Source: Toxotes chatareus (Eukaryota; Chordata; Actinopteri; Toxotidae). Taken from it: DNA of 64,000 nucleotides. The first letter of the stretch is position 1. Every line of letters starts with the position of its first letter. Below are positions 59,151 to 64,000 of the stretch, one piece after another. Below the pieces are notes generated by a model, which had not been told where the DNA came from, did no database searches, and saw only the letters and a program-made list of their open reading frames with translations. The stretch spans positions 62,001 through 126,000 of the forward strand of contig JAFBJY010000345.1 of NCBI GenBank assembly GCA_016801885.1. Direction: 5' to 3'. The translations under genes were made by a program, and so were the position numbers.

Positions 59151-61048
59151 CTGGAAAAGAAAACTTTTGAAGACAATCAAAGTAAAACCATGGAGAAAAA
59201 AACGATCCATGGGAACACTGACAACCCTTTTCTCAAAAATCAGCATGGAATTATTTCAAACCCCAAAGATTCAAAATAGTTGTTGTCCATGCGAATAAAT
59301 TAAGGGCCCGGTGTGTTTGATGCTGCTCAGACTGAGCACGGGGCCTCATCTCCCGGTCCACTTTGTGGAGAATCAGAAAATTAGCTCAATTATTTTGCAG
59401 CATCTGTGGTGTTTTTTCTTTTAACCAAAAAAACAGCTGCTTTTTGTTTTGTGGTGACTGTCCCGATTAAAGCAAACACTACTGTTTGAGGGGCCGAATT
59501 TGATATAAAAAATATACCAATATTTTAAATGGGGTTGAAATTGGGGCCCAAAAGAATATCGAATAGTTCAAACTTGCGCTGTGATCGATCCCTCCCGTGC
59601 GCAGTCACTATTGCAGCCTGTTTCAGCACTCGATTTTCTTTCCCCTTTTTCTACTTTTCTTATCTTTTACCTTTTGTTATTTTTCTTTTCGTTGATTACT
59701 TTCTTTTTATCACCTGAGACATGGGTTGAGATTTTTGGGGCTTTTGTTTGCCTTGCTTCTTTTTTTTTGGCGGGGAAACAACACCCCCCCCATTTTTACA
59801 GGGGGCGCTTTAGACCTCAACCCGGGTTTTCACACAAGGCAAAAGAATCCCGGAAAAGGGGAAGAAAACCGGGATAGAGGGAAAAAAAATTGGAGGAAAA
59901 GGGGGCTCTGAAACATCAAAAAAAAAGTATTAAGCCGGGCTCCCTCGAAAAAGATGGACAGTGGCGCTGGCCCAGAGTAAGGGGGTTCGGAGTGTAGTTG
60001 ATGTGTTCACGGAACATTACACCCGGGTTTCCTGATGAAATACCATCAGGGGCTTCCACGTCCCCTTGGGGACTGCTCAGGGGGGGTGCGCAAAGGAGGA
60101 GGGTTGCCATTCTGGTGAATGGGGAATAAAGGTGGTGTAACCCCCCTCCCTCACCATGAAGGGGGCATCTGGGGGATGTTGAACGGGGGCGTCGGAATTT
60201 CCAATCTGCCCCGGAGTTTTTGTTATCATGGTGGCGTTTTTTTCCCCCCCCCTGAAACCCAAACACCGCGTTGCGTCATTCCTCTGCAATAGCCGGTTGC
60301 TCCCACCCCAGTGCATTCATTTGACGGGGATTCAAAATTTCCCTAGGGAATTAAAAAGTTTTTTTTTGTTCTATCATCTGTCTGATCCAACAAGCTGCTA
60401 ACCCGGGGCTCTCCCCCCGATGAATGGGTTGAGGATCATCCCTTTACATATTACACTTGCTATTGGTGTTTTTTCTTTGTGTTTATGCTTATTTCGACCC
60501 GGTCTCTTGAAAAAAATGATTGTTTAAAAAGAGTTAAAAAAATTAATCGTGACATTGACATGTCAATTTTTTGACTTTGATAACATTTGCTCTCCTTTTT
60601 TTGATAAAAATATGGGGTATATAAATTAAATGTATTCAGCCTGAAATATGGGGTATGACTTTTGGTCCATATCCCCAGCCCCCACTTCGGGGATTTCAAG
60701 AGAGGGAAAAAAAATCAGTTCTTACCCCCTGACCAAGTCATCACAAAATCCATTTTAAATGATGGTTTTAAAGGGCTCCCCTGGGTTTGACAAGTCCACC
60801 TCTGCTGGGGCCTCCAAAAAACCGGAAATGGATGGTCGGTTCAGGGTTTTTTTTCTGTCTGAATGCACATATAAAAAAAAAATGCTTTTTTTTGAAAAAA
60901 AAACATCCTTTTCCATAAACCTGTGTTTCAGCCCGATATGTTCCCAAATGTTAAAATTTATGAACCTGGGGACAAAAAACAATCCCTTTATCTTTTATAG
61001 AAAACCAGTTTACAGGACAGCTGTCTGATAATTTAAAATGTGCATCAC
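59151..61048. other. NLR 2 intron sequence, noisy
   Basis: 59280-59480 mirrors the NLR 1 intron at 16080-16300 (GATGCTGCTCAGACTGAGCA, AAGCAAACACTACTG). 59520-61000 has no counterpart that I could see. Frames at 59916-60316 are open on the minus strand but match nothing known. Confidence 0.5.
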
Positions 61049-61171
61049 TTCTTTGCAGCAAGGGGGGCTGTCCTTTGAAATAATGGGATGCTTTGATTCC
61101 CTTCTGGACACGCTGGGCTCAGGTCCATGTTCAGGTCCCGGTCGCGAGTCTGGTGTGTTTTCTCTCTGGCC
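61049..61171 (-). pseudogene. NLR 2 exon 2
   Basis: TTCTTTGCAGCAAGG, CTGTCCTTTGAAAT, GGGCTCAGGTCCATGTTCAG and CTCTGGCCTTTAACAC mirror 15086-15226. No tandem exon copies like those of NLR 1 are evident upstream (60.4-61.0 kb). Confidence 0.7.
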
Positions 61172-61268
61172 TTTAACACAAACACACAGAGCTTTTGTGT
61201 GAAAAGAGGGGCAGTGATGTGGTGCTGGGAGCTCTGCTGGGAAGCCATGGAATTGAATCTCATCTCAC

Positions 61269-61354
61269 CTCTGAGCTTTTTGGGCTGGGTCTCAGGTCCC
61301 CACACAGACTCTTTTTTGGGAGGGCCCCCCCTCTCTGTCCTCACACTGATTCAT
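61269..61354 (-). pseudogene. NLR 2 start exon
   Basis: CATCTCACCTCTGAGC, CCCCACACAGACTC and GTCCTCACACTGATTCAT mirror exon 1 of NLR 1, with the start codon complement CAT at 61352-61354. The sequence is cleaner here than elsewhere in the block. Confidence 0.75.
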
Positions 61355-62590
61355 GATGCGAATTACATCCACATCAGCTCACACACCCTTTCTCCCTTGT
61401 TTGGAAAAAAAACACAAATCATTCATCTGCCCTCAAATGAAATCCTCCTCTCCATCATTTTCCCAGAAATATCAGCTGCTCCTCCAATTGGCCTTTTTTC
61501 CCCTTTCATATCGTTCAGCTGAAACAGCAGACACAGTGTGAGGAGAGGGAAACTGCCATCAGCGTACTTCCCCTTTAGTCCACTAGATGGGGGCATGGCT
61601 GCAGTGAAGTGAGGGGCCCCCAACCGGATCCTGGGACAGCATTTCCATCACCACCAGACAATGGATCCATGGTTTTATCTGACACAATCTAAAACTCCCG
61701 TTTTCTAATTTCCTTGAGTAAAAAATAAAGAGTGAATCAGTAAAATATACTTTAACTGTCAAAAGTCAAAGTGCTGATCTAGAAAGACTCATTTTTTTTT
61801 ATTTTTCTTAATCGAAAAGTAACAACTTAAAAAAAAAAGTAGTAAAAAATGAAATTTTTTCTGAAAAAATTATGAATCAAAGTTAAAAAACAGAAAATGG
61901 AAAAATGGGGTTTTATGCACACTGCAAAAAAAATGAGTTACTTTTCACTACAAAAGTTTTGATTCCCAAAAACTTTACATGCTTTTCAAAAAAAAAGACA
62001 GAATTTAAAAAGCCTTTTTCAATAATATTAAAAATTTTTTTTAAAAAAAATCTTTTCATTTAATCATTGTCCCTTTAAGCTTTTAAAAGAAACCCGCCTG
62101 TTTTGGAGGGGGGGAGGCCCAGGGGCCACAAAGCAGGGTTTTGGGTTTGGCCCGTAACTTTAGGAACAACAATTCCCCAACCCCAAAAACATGACGTCAG
62201 AAACTCAGGGCAACGGTAATTTCGTAAAAATTTAAACCCTGAATTTATTCAGACAGAAAATGTGTTACAGGGGGTTACTTGGTATTTAGTTGGTCAAAGA
62301 AAAAGTTTTTTCCCCTTGGATCAAAAAATTAAAAAGCTTTTTTTTCAGTGAACTTCTTTCCCAACAGACCCCCTTTTTTCAAATGCATGAAACATCATCT
62401 CCCTCTTTTTCTGTGCCGCTCTCTCCTGCTCTGGAAGGGGGGTGAGTCCATGTTACAGACCTATCCTGAATTTTAATGGTTCCCAAAGTTTTAAAATCTT
62501 TACAGGCATTTTCGTCTTTTATATCGCGATTTTTATCAGGGCTTACTAATCGACTTTTGACTCCCCAGTTTCTTTTTTCCGTCCCCCCAC
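61355..62590. other. 5' flank of NLR 2 and end of the noisy block
   Basis: 61355-61520 mirrors 14700-14885 of NLR 1. Beyond about 61780 homopolymer noise rises again until about 62590, where clean sequence resumes. Confidence 0.55.
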
Positions 62591-62599
62591 ATTTTTAAA

Positions 62600-64000
62600 A
62601 TCTCTGTTAGTAAATGATTTGATAATGGATCAGCAGATTGACTTGACTTTATTCTGTCTGACTGAGACCTGGCTGCCAGGAGGAAGAGTATGTCAGTCTA
62701 AATGAGTCAACCCCTGCTAGTCGTATTGGTATCACACATTCCCCGAGGCACAGGCCACGAGGAGAATCAACAGACAATCTACCACTCAAGTTTATTAATT
62801 AATCCTAGACCTAAGCGAGGAAATATAGTACATTTGAAAGCCTTATCCTCAGCCTCTCACATCAGAATTGGAAGACAGAAAAATAGTACTATTTGCTGTG
62901 GTGTCTCTCCACCTGCTTTCTTACTCAGGTTTTGTCTGAATTCACTGAATTTTTATCTGATTTAGTGCTTAATGCGGATGGAAATAATTATAGTGGGCGA
63001 CTTTAATATTCATGCCGATACCCACAATGACAGCCTTAAGACTGCTTTCTATTCAGTATTAGACTCAATTGGCTTTTTACAAAATGTTAACAAACCAACT
63101 CACTGTTTTAATCACACCCTTGATCTTGTACTAACCTATGGCATAGAAGCTGAATATTTGACAGTATTCCCTCAGAACCCTGTTTTATCTGATCATTCTT
63201 TAGTAACATTTGAATTTAATAATGAACTGCACAGCATCTGAGAAAAAATTAACTACTGTAGATTTCTGTCTGATAATGCTGTTATCAAATATAAGGAAGC
63301 TATTCCATCTTTATTATCTCCGGCTGCCATGTGCCAGTTTACAGAGGGCAATGGCCTAAACGTTACTCAGCAGATATAGACTATCTGGTTGATAATACTG
63401 CTGCTTCATTACGTTCAACCCTTGACTCTGTTGCCCCTTTGAAAAAAGAAGGTCAGTAATCAGAGGAAGCTAGCTCCATGGTACAATTCACAAATACGTA
63501 CTTTAAAGCAGATATCAAAGCTGGAAAGGAAATGGTTATCCACTAATTTAGAGAATTCCGCCTAGCCTGGAAAGACAGCTTTATAGCGATATAAAAAAAG
63601 CCCTTAAGTAAGGCAAGAACTGCCTATTACTCATCATTAATAGAGGAAAACAAGAACAACCTAGGTTTCTTTTTCAGCACTGTAGCCAGGCTGACAAAGA
63701 GCCATAGCTCTGTTATTACCATCCATCCCTCTAGCTCTCACTAGTAATGACTTTATGAGCTTCTTTAGCAACAAAATAGTAGACATTAGAGACAGAATCC
63801 ATCTCATCCTGCCTACAACGTTGCAGTTATCAAACCTTTACTTAAAAGCCTTCTCTGGACTCTGACATTTTGGCAAACTATAGACCTATATCCAATCTCC
63901 CCTTTAATTCTAAAATTCTTGAAAAGGCTGTTGCAACTCAGTTGTGTGACCATCTACATAGGAGCGGTTTGTTTGAAGTTTTTCAGTCAGGATTTAGAGT
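62600..64000 (+). mobile_element. L2-like LINE ORF2, cut by the window end
   Basis: Endonuclease: FCLTETWLPGG (near 62655), IIVGDFNIHADTHND (62984-63030), THCFNHTLDLVL and LSDHSLVTFEF (to 63241). Then the linker, and the start of reverse transcriptase: LPFNSKILEKAVATQL and GLFEVFQSGFR (63895-64000). The order matches APE-type endonuclease then RT of L2-type LINEs. Stops and frame changes (for example at 62701 and 63241) show it is inactive. The 3' part lies beyond the window. Confidence 0.85.

Larger units (their letters stand above)
52560..61354 (-). pseudogene. NLR gene 2 (FISNA-NACHT-LRR), inverted copy in noisy sequence
   Basis: Exons in minus-strand order, with NLR 1 counterparts: 61354-61269 (start exon), 61171-61049 (exon 2), 59150-58933 (pre-FISNA exon), 58787-57172 (FISNA-NACHT), 56393-56239 (LRR1), about 53325-53170 (LRR) and about 52708-52560 (LRR). 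Peptides still visible in scattered frames include TREGGGLPKT and CFPLLPLDN (frame-shifted CFPLLASG). The gene converges on NLR 1. The base noise prevents translation, so whether the real gene is intact is unknown. The NACHT exon is about 190 bp shorter than in NLR 1. Confidence 0.75.
43180..62590. other. Low-quality, homopolymer-smoothed sequence block
   Basis: From about 43180 the sequence changes character abruptly. Between 43190 and 44800 most bases lie in runs of three or more, and isolated bases have taken the identity of a neighbour. Where an intact counterpart exists the change can be read directly. The NLR 1 stretch whose reverse complement contains CAGGTGAGGC appears at 58559-58568 as CAGGTGGGGC, and ACTGTTCTG as ACTTTCTG. 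Noise is heaviest at 43-46 kb and lighter at 61-62 kb. It looks like unpolished or wrongly merged long-read consensus rather than biology. Long frames inside it, including 45692-46294, should not be taken as genes. Confidence 0.85.

Noticed and set aside
1..64000. CRISPR arrays, bacterial operons, rRNA or tRNA genes
   Set aside because: No regular repeat-spacer pattern, no dense gene packing, no recognisable rRNA or tRNA structure; the window is clearly vertebrate.

Overview
The window looks like a chromosome or scaffold segment of a teleost fish. The evidence is vertebrate-style intron/exon structure with GT/AG splice sites, an NLR gene of the fish-specific FISNA-NACHT type with separate LRR exons and a B30.2 tail, and several transposon families typical of fish (L2-like and Rex1/CR1-like LINEs, hAT elements, a Helitron with an endonuclease tail). 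No species can be named from the sequence alone. Most long open frames here are not genes; real coding signal sits in short exons, several carrying one-base frame breaks.

Layout. 0.8-3.9 kb: a nine-exon minus-strand gene resembling the fish 'sterile alpha motif domain-containing protein 3-like' family (PB1-like start, conserved C-terminal half), with several one-base frame breaks. 4.2-13.6 kb: repeats, namely two plus-strand copies of a dispersed repeat carrying an 80-codon open frame, LINE 3' ends, an LTR-like block and a hAT end. 13.6-26.5 kb: NLR gene 1 (plus strand), from a possible 5' exon through the N-terminal exons, the FISNA-NACHT exon, four LRR exons and a damaged B30.2 exon. Its LRR1-LRR2 intron holds an L2-like LINE, itself interrupted by a 775-bp hAT element. 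26.5-43 kb: intergenic sequence with a 932-bp hAT MITE containing an internal fold-back, a LINE scrap, two minus-strand copies of the dispersed repeat, a Helitron remnant (helicase end plus endonuclease) and a decayed GTF2IRD2-like hAT transposase.

43.2-62.6 kb is abnormal. Bases have been overwritten by their neighbours so that most lie in homopolymer runs, as in unpolished or badly merged long reads. Under the noise a second NLR gene can be read on the minus strand (about 52.5-61.4 kb), convergent with NLR 1, with the same exon order and a piece of the same L2-like LINE at the same intron site; a Rex1-like LINE has been added. Further LRR-like scraps lie at 46.4-48.3 kb. From 62.6 kb to the end the sequence is clean again and holds a plus-strand L2-like LINE running off the window.

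Function. The two NLRs belong to the expanded NLRC3-like/FISNA NLR family of fish, presumed cytosolic innate immune receptors: NACHT for nucleotide-dependent oligomerisation, LRR and B30.2 for sensing. The window is best read as part of a repeat-rich NLR cluster in which assembly quality limits what can be concluded about whether the genes are intact.
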